Part shown: piece by piece, positions 33,069 through 41,439 of the stretch
Layout of the letters: each line of letters starts with the position of its first letter
Position numbering within the stretch: the stretch's first letter is position 1
NCBI RefSeq assembly: GCF_029581355.1
Contig: NZ_CP120849.1
Span: 3,566,501-3,630,500 of the forward strand
DNA: 64,000 nt
Source of the DNA: Parabacteroides chongii
Lineage (GTDB): Bacteria; Bacteroidota; Bacteroidia; Bacteroidales; Tannerellaceae
Direction: 5' to 3'
Made by a program: the position numbers and the translations under genes
The notes under the pieces: model-generated
What the model saw: the letters and a program-made list of their open reading frames with translations, nothing else
Told to the model about the DNA's origin: nothing
Databases searched by the model: none

Positions 33069-34145
33069 TTAATTCAACTTGAATCGTAATCCTAGTTTTA
33101 CTCCGAACGACATCACTTTTACCTTATCGGTCACATTCGAATTCAACATCCCGTTGTACGGGATACCTTGACCGACGATCTTATTTCCTTCGGGATGATA
33201 AGAAGCAGGAGAGGAGAGTAAGCCCTGGGCCTTTTTCTTCTTCATGTTGGTAAAACCGTAATCTATATAGCCGCCCAGCAGCAGATCAATATCTTTATCC
33301 TCATTCAGTGAAACCATAAAACCCAGTTCTGCCGTTCCTGCAACCCCCAGTTTCAGTTTGTTCTTGCCGCTCCAATCAAGTTCTTTACCCGGATCGTTAA
33401 TCGTACCGAAACCATGGTGAGGGACAGGTGACTCAGATGGTGAACCTACATCGGAAGGGATGTGTGGATAATATCCCGACACATTCAGTTCGGTGGCAGT
33501 ATTTCCTTGCACTTTATATTTTGCCTTAACTGGTATCTGCAGCTTAATCCCTAGTCCGGCATACAATCCCCAGTTTTCTTTTTCGCCGAAGCGTGTTTGA
33601 TACATCGCCATCAAAGGTACATCCAACAGGAAAGCTGTCTGTTTCTCTTCCAGGTTCTTCAGTCGGGCACGGAGCTCAAATTCACGGGGATGCCCGGAGA
33701 AATCGTCATCATCGATCATATTGCCCAGCTTCATATATTTTTCGTTGGACATATCACCTTTTAGTTTGCCGGTAGTGGCATAACGGGAGATGCCTGCTCC
33801 CGTAGAAAAGCCCCAATGACGATTGAAGAAATAGCTGTAGCGGACATCTATCTCATAGCCCGGTTTCGCATTCCGTTTCCCTTTTTCTTCAAACCCTTCG
33901 ATCTGATAATTCAGCTTGTAACGGAAAGTGGAAGAACCCACGCCTCCGGAAACCGTCAGGTAAGAGGTTTTTGTCGTGTCTTTTTTCTCTTCCTTGTATT
34001 CATTGCGGTACTCACGTTGTAGACGTTGTTGTTGCTGGCTGTGTTCTCTGCTACCCGTTCTTTGCTGGGCGGAAACGTTGCAGGCAAGGCTACCTGCAAC
34101 AAACACGATGATAGTTTTCTTTATATTTAAAATTATTGTGCTCAT
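33069..34145 (-). CDS. Outer-membrane beta-barrel protein, PorT-like
   Basis: A 358-residue protein with a signal peptide (IIVFVAGSLACNVSAQ) and a Gln/Arg-rich linker (about 27-55). A beta-barrel follows with alternating strands (YEIDVRYSYFFNRHWGFSTGAGISRY; GLYAGLGIKLQIPV; VMSFGVKLGLRFKLN at the C-terminus). It fits the outer membrane beta-barrel domain of Bacteroidetes. It starts 11 bp after the large T9SS-type gene, so the two are probably co-transcribed and may work together at the surface (inference). Function unknown. Confidence 0.8.
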   Translation of the reverse strand: MSTIILNIKKTIIVFVAGSLACNVSAQQRTGSREHSQQQQRLQREYRNEYKEEKKDTTKTSYLTVSGGVGSSTFRYKLNYQIEGFEEKGKRNAKPGYEIDVRYSYFFNRHWGFSTGAGISRYATTGKLKGDMSNEKYMKLGNMIDDDDFSGHPREFELRARLKNLEEKQTAFLLDVPLMAMYQTRFGEKENWGLYAGLGIKLQIPVKAKYKVQGNTATELNVSGYYPHIPSDVGSPSESPVPHHGFGTINDPGKELDWSGKNKLKLGVAGTAELGFMVSLNEDKDIDLLLGGYIDYGFTNMKKKKAQGLLSSPASYHPEGNKIVGQGIPYNGMLNSNVTDKVKVMSFGVKLGLRFKLN

Positions 34146-34156
34146 ATCTATATTCT

Positions 34157-37100
34157 TTATTTTACGATGATTTTATGAGTTGTTGTTTTTCCTGATTCGG
34201 TAGTAACTTTTACGATATAACTACCGGATGCCATGTCGGCAGAGATTTTGGTCTCCGTAGTCATAGTAGTCTTTTTTTCTATCAACTGACCGTTCAGGTT
34301 ATAGATCTCGATAACGGCAGATTCAGATGTTTCTTCCGGAACTCCCAGGCTGACCGTGATTTTATCACTCTTTTTCACCATTGTCGGATAAACGCGTGTG
34401 ATCGGGAACTGGGTCAATGTCTCGAACGTGATCGGACAGCTGACCACATAGGTATCATCGGCACGGTATGCCTGAATAAAATAAGTACCCAACAGACCTT
34501 CCGGCACGGAATAGTAGATGGAAGTGCCGTTCTTTTCGATCTTTTGCCCGTCCTTGTACCATTGGAAGCGCACAAATTCGTTGTCAGGGTTGGTGATGTA
34601 CAGGAACTCATTCCATTTCACCAGTATACGCAGACCGTTTTTGTTCACGGTTACTACACGACTACTTTCCAGTCCGCAATCGCCGTATACGTCGACATGG
34701 TATTTGCCTTCCTTGTCCGGGGTCAGAGCAGCCGTATATGTATCTGATGTAGCTCCGATGATAACTTCATTATTGAAGAACCACTGGTAACTCAGATTGA
34801 TACCGATCGCTTCGACCGTCAGGGTGAATGCATCGCCGTCACAGACCTTTACCGATTGTGGCTGTTTGGTGATCGTGGTAGTTTGTAATACTTCTATTTC
34901 AAACGGATGAAGTTCGACGAGGTCCGGATCGCTTTTCCTGCGTATGTATACGGTCCCCGTGTAGATACCTTTGGCAATAATGTTGTTGACAGGTACCGTG
35001 AGGTAATGGGGCGTTACATCTCTGTAATCCGTATCTTTGAAGCCGGCTTTCAACCCTTCTTCGGAGAAACGGACAGAATATTCGAGGCTATTATCAGGAT
35101 CAGTCAACAGGATCGGAATTCTGAATTCACCCTCTATACCGCAATACGGTGCGATATCACCCAAAACGCCATCACGTATGATAATCGTGTGGTTATAGGC
35201 GGGTTGCGGATAGTATTCTTCCGTCGCGATACGTTCTCCGTCATACAATGTTAGTTTGTAGACATTGTAAATATAGGTCCCGACCAGTGTATGGGCTTCT
35301 CCTTTGTTGAAAGTATAGCGTTTGGTGCGGGGAACAGTTTCATCCAACGGATAATGGTAGCTGACTGGAGTCGCAGTGTATTCGATTTCCCAACTGTCGT
35401 AAGTCACATCGTTGAAACCGACCGGTCGTATCTGTACATATACGGGAGTCCCTTTGTTTACGGATGTTGTAGTCAGGTTGTCCACATCTATAAACTCCTC
35501 TGGCTTATTGGTTGTTGTAGATACGGACCATTGTAATCCTCCCCCTGTTCCCGGTCCGGGACCAGGTCCTTCGCTGTCACTGATCACGATAGTATGCCGG
35601 TACGGAGAATTGTTATAGTCGTAAGTTTTAACGACCTGGTTGCCGTACATATCATATAGTGTCAGTTTTGTGACAACATACATATAGGTTCCCTTTTCAG
35701 TGTGAGCCTCCCGGTTATTGAAATGGTGTCGTTCGGTCTTCAGTTTGGGTGTCATTCCGTAATAATGTTCTGCCGGAGTTACGGAATATTCTATATCCCA
35801 GCGTTCAAAGACGATGCCTTCATGTTTTATCGGACGTATCTGTACGAAGACGGGAGTCCCGTAATTAACGGAAGTGGTGGTCTGATCCTTTACGTCCTTG
35901 AAATAGGGTTGTTCACTGGTAACGGTGGAAACGGACCATTGTAGCTTAGGATCTATCACGACCGGTTTATCCTGAATGACTACTGTATGTGTGCAGGATG
36001 CATTACGGTAGATATACGTAGCGACTTCCGTTCCACTCTTGTAGAGGATCAGTTTGGTTACATTATAGTGATAAGTACCTTCAAGCGTGTGGGCCTCTCC
36101 CTTATTGAAATTATAACGTGCCGTTTTAGCAATGCTTTCGTCTATTGGATAGTGATAGTCAACGGGTGTAGCAGAGTATTCGATGGTCCAGGTGTCGAAA
36201 TCGATATGTTCGAGACCTGTCGGACGAATTTGCACATACACAGGTGTACCCACCATGACGGATGTCGTGGAATTGTTTTCCACATCATTGAATTCATACA
36301 GGTCGGCAGTTGTTTTAGAGACAGACCATTGTAGTTTCAGTGTTGAGTTTGGTTCCCATTGGGCGTAGAGGTCGATATTTTCAGTGATTGTAAACATAGC
36401 TCCCGGCAGATAAACTGTACCGCTGCCATCGGCATGGGTTGTCCATTTTACGAAAATGTAATTTGGACGGTTGGGCAAATTGGTAGCAGGATAGGTGGCA
36501 GTAGTAACTTCCCCACCGTCGTAAGCTTGTTTATATGTTTTATCCGGATCGAAATTAGAATGATAGGTTACCTCCAAAGCATCCTCTTTCCATAGAGCCT
36601 TATATTTTTTATTTTCAGTGACGGCATCCGAACTTACCCAGTCTTTCTCTTCTGCATCGTCTGTTACCCATTTTAGAAATTGTTTTCCTTCGGGATGAAC
36701 AAGTTTATCGGCAGCAGTAGTTGGACTGTCTACTTTTCCCTTGTGATTGGTTACTTTATAATAATAGGTGGTTTTACCATCTTCCAGGTTGTAGTAGTCA
36801 GTACCGGCGTAATTGTTTTCTCCTAGATTTTCCCAGTTTCCACCGTTTGCGTTAAAACGTACCCAAAGGATTTCAACGGCTCCGGAATCGGAAAAACCGT
36901 CATCAGCGATGATACGCGTGTTGTCATTCTGGTCTTTGCCTAACAGATCGCTTAAAGTAGAGTTATCGACCGTATCGTCGGCAAGACCGCTCGGCAGTAT
37001 GTCTGCCAGGCTCTTGTCATTCGGCAGTATCGGTATTGTTTTGATAACGCCGTAGTAATTTTCATTTGTTCCGTTCCATCTCGGATCTCCAGCTTTTTTA

Positions 37101-38518
37101 CTGCCGTAGGCGATTGGCTTCGGATCGGTTAATCCGAAAATATTAATCAGGGGTTCTCCGATGATATTTGTACCTGTTTTAGATGTCCATGAAGTAGATG
37201 TGATGGCTGGATATATATCAGGATATCCACCGGAATAACTATACGTACTTTCATTTCCACTGATAATGTTGTTTCTTAAAGTAGCCTTTCCACTGCCGTA
37301 TACGGAAATACCTCCTCCGGCATTTCCGGAAGTAGCTGTACCTTTTAGTGCAGTATTTTTGACAATTGTGTTATTTTCGAATGTAACTACGGCTTTTGTA
37401 TCGACTTCTATGGCTCCTCCTCCGTCAAAACCATCCGCTGTATATGTCCCTTTACGTTGATCGCCTCTTGCCGTATTTCCATAAAAGGTATTATTCCTGA
37501 CAAGTACATTGGTCAGATACTGACCGACAAAAGCAATAGCGCCTCCTTCGTCGAATGCAGTATTATTCATAAAGGTACTGTTCAAGACTTCGATCTTGCT
37601 GCTTCCTCCACCATTATGTGCATAGAAATAAACAGCTCCGCCATCTGCTGTATTTCCCGTATAACCACCGTTATAAGAGTCTACTTCGTTTTCGGTAAAT
37701 TCACAATTATCGATAATGAATGTATTGGGATAAGCATCTTTCAAGGAGATTACTCCTCCACCTGCTGCTCCGTCTGTTTTTGCTGTCAGTGTAGTATTTT
37801 TATACAACCGGCTGTTTTTGATTGAGAAAATCTCAGCCAGATTCTTGGTTATATAAATGATTCCAGCACCGTATGCATCTATTGATCTGGCAAAATTATA
37901 GGCAAATGTGCAATTTTCTATCTCATAAGAAACATTACCTGTATAAATGACAGACCCGCCATCGTCCATATTTATCTTTCCGATGGAAATGAAAGAGGAT
38001 TCTTTTATTGTTACCTTTTTGGCTGTAACACTTATACTACTTGATGCAGGTCGCATTTTTGTTAAAAAACAACCGATAACTCGTAACTCGCCGGAGAAGC
38101 CTCCGGTTATTCCTCCGCCAATAGTAGAAGCATCCGGATTCCAGTTTTTGGGGTATTCTCCGTCTGTTAACTCTGAATCTTTTACTAATCCCGTGAGAGT
38201 CATATTTTGGATAGTCAATGTTCCATTGCCCGATCCACCGATGGTGAAATGTCGTTGATTCGCTGCTGCTTTCAGTGTTAAATTAGCTCCGTCTACCGTG
38301 ATTTTTGCTGATGAATTTATCGTTAAGTTTATAGCCGAAGCCTGACTGTTGAAATCAGTCACGAAGGCATCCGTCAATGTGAATTTGGAATCTGTGGATG
38401 CTGTGCTGACCATCGTTTGTAACTCTGCAACTGAATTTACATTCGTGCTTGTTTGTGCCACAGCAGGAGCTGTGATACATAATACTATTTGAAATAGTAC
38501 GAATAAAATTTTTTTCAT
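34157..38518 (-). CDS. Large T9SS-type secreted protein with beta-helix, InlB-like and Ig-like repeats
   Basis: A 1453-residue protein. Signal peptide (about 1-21). Right-handed parallel beta-helix-like region (about 50-470; repeated NNTF, GGAI and GSGN turns). Two InlB B/Flg_new-type units (about 553-722, ending YKALWKED and LYAQWEPN). Three tandem repeats of about 125 residues, each starting LQWSVS with TTSV..GTPV(Y/F)VQIRP (about 725, 857 and 990). An Ig-like domain (about 1212-1300, KQPQSVKVCDGD). A C-terminal type IX sorting domain (about 1375-1453: VYPTMVKKSDKITV, YNLNGQLIEKK, GSYIVKVTTESGKTTTHKIIVK). It is expected to be exported to the surface by the T9SS, probably as an adhesin. Ligand unknown. 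Lies between oxyR and dps. Confidence 0.9.
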   Translation of the reverse strand: MKKILFVLFQIVLCITAPAVAQTSTNVNSVAELQTMVSTASTDSKFTLTDAFVTDFNSQASAINLTINSSAKITVDGANLTLKAAANQRHFTIGGSGNGTLTIQNMTLTGLVKDSELTDGEYPKNWNPDASTIGGGITGGFSGELRVIGCFLTKMRPASSSISVTAKKVTIKESSFISIGKINMDDGGSVIYTGNVSYEIENCTFAYNFARSIDAYGAGIIYITKNLAEIFSIKNSRLYKNTTLTAKTDGAAGGGVISLKDAYPNTFIIDNCEFTENEVDSYNGGYTGNTADGGAVYFYAHNGGGSSKIEVLNSTFMNNTAFDEGGAIAFVGQYLTNVLVRNNTFYGNTARGDQRKGTYTADGFDGGGAIEVDTKAVVTFENNTIVKNTALKGTATSGNAGGGISVYGSGKATLRNNIISGNESTYSYSGGYPDIYPAITSTSWTSKTGTNIIGEPLINIFGLTDPKPIAYGSKKAGDPRWNGTNENYYGVIKTIPILPNDKSLADILPSGLADDTVDNSTLSDLLGKDQNDNTRIIADDGFSDSGAVEILWVRFNANGGNWENLGENNYAGTDYYNLEDGKTTYYYKVTNHKGKVDSPTTAADKLVHPEGKQFLKWVTDDAEEKDWVSSDAVTENKKYKALWKEDALEVTYHSNFDPDKTYKQAYDGGEVTTATYPATNLPNRPNYIFVKWTTHADGSGTVYLPGAMFTITENIDLYAQWEPNSTLKLQWSVSKTTADLYEFNDVENNSTTSVMVGTPVYVQIRPTGLEHIDFDTWTIEYSATPVDYHYPIDESIAKTARYNFNKGEAHTLEGTYHYNVTKLILYKSGTEVATYIYRNASCTHTVVIQDKPVVIDPKLQWSVSTVTSEQPYFKDVKDQTTTSVNYGTPVFVQIRPIKHEGIVFERWDIEYSVTPAEHYYGMTPKLKTERHHFNNREAHTEKGTYMYVVTKLTLYDMYGNQVVKTYDYNNSPYRHTIVISDSEGPGPGPGTGGGLQWSVSTTTNKPEEFIDVDNLTTTSVNKGTPVYVQIRPVGFNDVTYDSWEIEYTATPVSYHYPLDETVPRTKRYTFNKGEAHTLVGTYIYNVYKLTLYDGERIATEEYYPQPAYNHTIIIRDGVLGDIAPYCGIEGEFRIPILLTDPDNSLEYSVRFSEEGLKAGFKDTDYRDVTPHYLTVPVNNIIAKGIYTGTVYIRRKSDPDLVELHPFEIEVLQTTTITKQPQSVKVCDGDAFTLTVEAIGINLSYQWFFNNEVIIGATSDTYTAALTPDKEGKYHVDVYGDCGLESSRVVTVNKNGLRILVKWNEFLYITNPDNEFVRFQWYKDGQKIEKNGTSIYYSVPEGLLGTYFIQAYRADDTYVVSCPITFETLTQFPITRVYPTMVKKSDKITVSLGVPEETSESAVIEIYNLNGQLIEKKTTMTTETKISADMASGSYIVKVTTESGKTTTHKIIVK

Positions 38519-38538
38519 GTTTTCTCTCCTTTCTCAGC

Positions 38539-38622
38539 CTGCTTATAAGCAGATAAGTAAAGCGCCGGCGCTTTACTTATCTGCTTATAAGCAGATAAGT
38601 AAAGCGCCGGCGCTTTACTTAT
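38539..38622. repeat. Exact tandem duplication of a 42-bp double palindrome
   Basis: Units 38539-38580 and 38581-38622 are identical. Each contains the palindrome CTGCTTATAAGCAG and a second 28-bp palindrome centred on AAGCGCCGGCGCTT. It lies in the 5' leader, 21 bp upstream of the large surface-protein ATG, and can fold as several alternative hairpins in the mRNA. The 38519-39219 gap (701 bp) holds this repeat, the minus-strand promoter at 38804-38835 and the dps promoter; I see nothing else in it. Confidence 0.92.
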
Positions 38623-38803
38623 ATTAATTCTATAAAAATAAAAATTTATGTAACTACCTTTCTTTTATTCCGTGCACGCGGAACTTTCAGTTCGCTTTGT
38701 CAGTCACCTTCTGTCGGATTTCGATATATAAAATAAAGTAACAGCAATAAAATAAAGTCCTTTCGTAACATGTTAAAAAAATTAGTGGTATAGCAATAAA
38801 TGT

Positions 38804-38835
38804 CAAAAGTAGTTTAAACTTTTTTTGTTTACAAT
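38804..38835 (-). promoter_or_regulatory. Candidate promoter of the large T9SS-type protein
   Basis: Minus strand: ATTG (38832-38835), 20 bp, TACTTTTG (38804-38811). The leader would be about 280 nt and include the tandem palindromes. Confidence 0.5.
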
Positions 38836-39141
38836 TACTCTTACGTCAATTAACGCAGATTATGAGTTTTTTTTCTGTAAGATTTAGCATGTGTTGACAT
38901 CTGAAGATAAATAATTGAAATGTAGATAGATGGGTTCAGTCTAAGAACTTCAATTAATGTGGTGTATCAGGAGGTGTTGTCTTATCGAAAAAAAAGTATA
39001 TCCGGAATTATTGTGTCGTTTAGTTTTTTTAATAATAGCATTTTAAAGCTGTCAGTCATTTTTTATGGATGATATGCTCTTGATATGAATAGCTGCCGTT
39101 TGTTTAATAGATTTTATCTATGTATATATAGCAATTATCTG

Positions 39142-39173
39142 TTTGACAGGTGTTTATATATGCTGTATCTTTG
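39142..39173 (+). promoter_or_regulatory. dps promoter
   Basis: TTTG (39142-39145), 20 bp, TATCTTTG (39166-39173) is a textbook match to the Bacteroidetes consensus. No OxyR site was recognised by eye, but the region just upstream is where one would be expected. Confidence 0.75.
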
Positions 39174-39219
39174 CAGTACAAGAAAAATAAAAACGTATAA
39201 CATATAAAAAATAAGAATT

Positions 39220-39708
39220 ATGAAAACATTAGATTATTTGCATTTAGATGCATCAGCAGCAAACAAAGTAGTAGAAGCATTACAGCAGTTATTAGCCGAC
39301 TATCAGGTATTCTATACAAACCTTCGCGGATTCCATTGGAATATAAAAGGACATGGATTCTTCGTGCTTCACAGTAAATTTGAAGAAATGTACGACGATG
39401 CAGCCGAAAAGGTAGACGAACTGGCAGAACGTATCCTGATGTTGGGTGGCGTACCGGTAAATAAATTCAGTGAATACCTGAAAGTGGCAAGAGTTAAAGA
39501 AGTATCAGGCGTTTCCTGTGGTGATGAAGCTCTGGAAAATATCCTGAATACTTACGGACAGTTCATCGCCGAAGAGCGTAAACTCCTTTCTCTTGCGTCG
39601 GAAGCAGGTGATGAAGCTACAGTAGCGCTGATGAGCGATTATCTGAAAGAACAGGAAAAATTGGTTTGGATGTTAGTAGCTTATTCCACTTGCGATTGCA
39701 AGAAGTAA
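39220..39708 (+). CDS. dps: Dps-family ferritin-like DNA-protecting protein
   Basis: A 162-residue four-helix protein with the Dps ferroxidase motif NLRGFHWNIKGHGFFVLHSKFEEMYDDAAEKVDELAERI, which supplies the inter-subunit iron ligands. It oxidises and stores iron using peroxide and protects DNA during oxidative stress. In anaerobic Bacteroidales it is typically an OxyR target. Ends at a terminator (39752-39785). Confidence 0.96.
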   Translation: MKTLDYLHLDASAANKVVEALQQLLADYQVFYTNLRGFHWNIKGHGFFVLHSKFEEMYDDAAEKVDELAERILMLGGVPVNKFSEYLKVARVKEVSGVSCGDEALENILNTYGQFIAEERKLLSLASEAGDEATVALMSDYLKEQEKLVWMLVAYSTCDCKK

Positions 39709-39751
39709 TGAGAAGTAAGTGTAAATATAAATAATTCATTCGTTGCGTTAG

Positions 39752-39785
39752 AAAGGAGGATGCCGGGAGGTATCCTCCTTTTTCC
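39752..39785 (+). terminator. Intrinsic terminator after dps
   Basis: AAAGGAGGAT (39752-39761) pairs with ATCCTCCTTT (39772-39781), followed by T's. Confidence 0.85.
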
Positions 39786-39814
39786 ATTTCTTATGTATAT
39801 CAATGGTTTTTGCT

Positions 39815-39844
39815 TTTGGGTAAACTATAAATCTCTTATTTTTG
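39815..39844 (+). promoter_or_regulatory. Promoter of the tyrosine recombinase gene
   Basis: TTTG (39815-39818), 18 bp, TATTTTTG (39837-39844), 28 bp before the ATG at 39873. It lies outside the invertible segment. Confidence 0.65.
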
Positions 39845-39872
39845 TTCTTATTTATCTTATAAAAACATTGTT

Positions 39873-40817
39873 ATGGAAACAACAGGAAAGATTGCAGACA
39901 AAGGAGTATTGGGTTATATGGATTCTCTTGAAAGAGATAAATATGCCTCCGGTAAAAAAGGAACAGCCAGTTTATACAAAGCAACCCGAAATCAGTTGGC
40001 GTTATTTATCGGTCAACGCAAATTGGATTTCAAACGTGTGAATACCCAGTTGGTAAATGATTTTGTCGACCATCTGGAGTCATTGAACCTGAGCCGTAAT
40101 TCAGTAAGTAATTACACCAGCATACTTCGCGCCGTTTATAATTGTGCACTTTCTGAAAACTTAATTGCTCCTGGTGAAAATCCTTTTCAAAAGCTTCGCC
40201 TGCGGCCGGTTCAGTCTTATAAACGTTCGGTAGGAGCTGATGTAATAAAGGAAATGACGCAAATGGATTTGAAAGCAAACAAATCGTTGGATTTTGCACG
40301 CGATCTGTTTCTTTTTAGTTTTATGGCTTGTGGGATGGCTTTCGTCGATCTTGCCCACCTGACTTATAAAAATATACATGGTAACGAGTTGGTATACTCT
40401 CGTGTTAAGACTAAAACGGAAATCCGCGTAAAGATTACTTCGGGTATGCGTCGCCTTTTGGAAAAGTATGCTGATGCTAATTCGAACGCCTTATTTCCTA
40501 TATTAAAATCATTGGATGCCTCTTATGAAACATATAAGGTGGCTCTAAGGACTTATAACCGTCGTTTGGAGAGGATAGGGAATAAGTTAAGTTGTCCGGT
40601 AAAGCTGACATCGTATGTTGCCCGCCATTCCTGGGCAATGAGTGCTAAAGAAAATTCAGCACCGATATCGGTGATCAGTCAGGCACTGGGACATACCTCT
40701 GAAGAAACGACTCGTTTTTATCTAAAAGAACTGGACCAATCGATAATTGATAGGGTGAATATGAAAATTATAGGGTTTGTAGAAAAATGGGTAAATAAAC
40801 AATCGATTAAAAATTGA
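39873..40817 (+). CDS. Tyrosine recombinase (putative invertase of the adjacent promoter segment)
   Basis: A 314-residue integrase: an N-terminal SAM-like core-binding domain (about 1-110) and a catalytic domain (about 120-290). Visible catalytic features are the lysine region (SRVKTKTEIRVKI), Arg II in YVARHSWAM, the LGHTSEETTRFYL His/Tyr block, and the nucleophile Tyr. At the usual Arg I position the text is SFMACGMAFVDLAHL, with Cys where RGM is common. IntDOT of CTnDOT also lacks Arg I. The gene stops 3 bp before the left inverted repeat and heads a polysaccharide locus, so it most likely inverts the promoter segment at 40820-41356. Confidence 0.9.
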   Translation: METTGKIADKGVLGYMDSLERDKYASGKKGTASLYKATRNQLALFIGQRKLDFKRVNTQLVNDFVDHLESLNLSRNSVSNYTSILRAVYNCALSENLIAPGENPFQKLRLRPVQSYKRSVGADVIKEMTQMDLKANKSLDFARDLFLFSFMACGMAFVDLAHLTYKNIHGNELVYSRVKTKTEIRVKITSGMRRLLEKYADANSNALFPILKSLDASYETYKVALRTYNRRLERIGNKLSCPVKLTSYVARHSWAMSAKENSAPISVISQALGHTSEETTRFYLKELDQSIIDRVNMKIIGFVEKWVNKQSIKN

Positions 40818-40819
40818 CG

Positions 40820-41356
40820 CTTATTTACTAAATAAGGGTCATTGCCTTAAAAATGGTAGGTGAAAAATCATAATCAGTAATACCCTATACTACCAAAAGG
40901 CTTGAAAATCTATGACAGCGCAAAGGTAAATTTTTTAAATTGATAAAACTTTAGCCGGAAGATATTTTGTGTCATAAAAAAGGTTAATATTAAATTAATG
41001 ATACTGGAATTTGCGAAAAGATACTGCTAAAAATGCTAGAAATGAGATGATTATGCAATTCAAAGGCTGCCGCTAAAAATCCTTTAACCGAACTTAGCAG
41101 AACTACAAAATGATAAGAAATAAATTCATTGACGTTTATTTAAAGAATCGCCGGGTTTATAATATTATTTTACTAAATAAATACTACTACCTAACACTTC
41201 GGATTTCTCTTCCCTCTATTTGAAGAAAATAAATCATAACAAAATAAGAAAGAAACCTATTATCGGTGAAATTTCTCTTCCTGAAGTTTCTTTTTAGTAT
41301 TGTATATATCAGATATATAGTGGTTTAAACCCAATGACCCTTATTTAGTAAATAAG
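40820..41356. promoter_or_regulatory. Invertible promoter segment bounded by perfect 25-bp inverted repeats
   Basis: The left repeat 40820-40844 reads CTTATTTACTAAATAAGGGT then CATTG. The right repeat 41332-41356 is its exact reverse complement. Each contains a palindromic core (CTTATTTA/TAAATAAG), as expected of recombinase-binding arms. The segment between (487 bp) contains no gene. The only full TAnnTTTG match in it is on the minus strand (40921-40928), pointing towards the recombinase, so this copy looks OFF for the glycan genes. The 40818-41439 gene-free stretch is this element plus a short leader. Confidence 0.85.
40921..40928 (-). promoter_or_regulatory. -7 element (TACCTTTG) inside the invertible segment
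   Basis: Exact TAnnTTTG on the minus strand, with a weak TTTT-type -33. In the present orientation it would transcribe leftwards, antisense into the recombinase gene. After inversion it would map to about 41248-41255, pointing right, about 180 nt before the first glycan gene. Confidence 0.65.
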
Positions 41357-41439
41357 GGTCAAAACGAAACACACTAGTATGTCGCCCGAAATGATGGGAC
41401 TGACGAACATTGTTATGCAAAAAACTAAATCATAAAGAA

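Noticed and set aside
34157..38518. Plus-strand ORFs antisense to the large T9SS protein as small genes
   Set aside because: They are repetitive because they shadow the tandem repeats of the real gene.
38519..39219. Small RNA or tRNA gene in the 701-bp gap
   Set aside because: No tRNA cloverleaf or known RNA structure was recognised; only the palindromes and promoters are supported.
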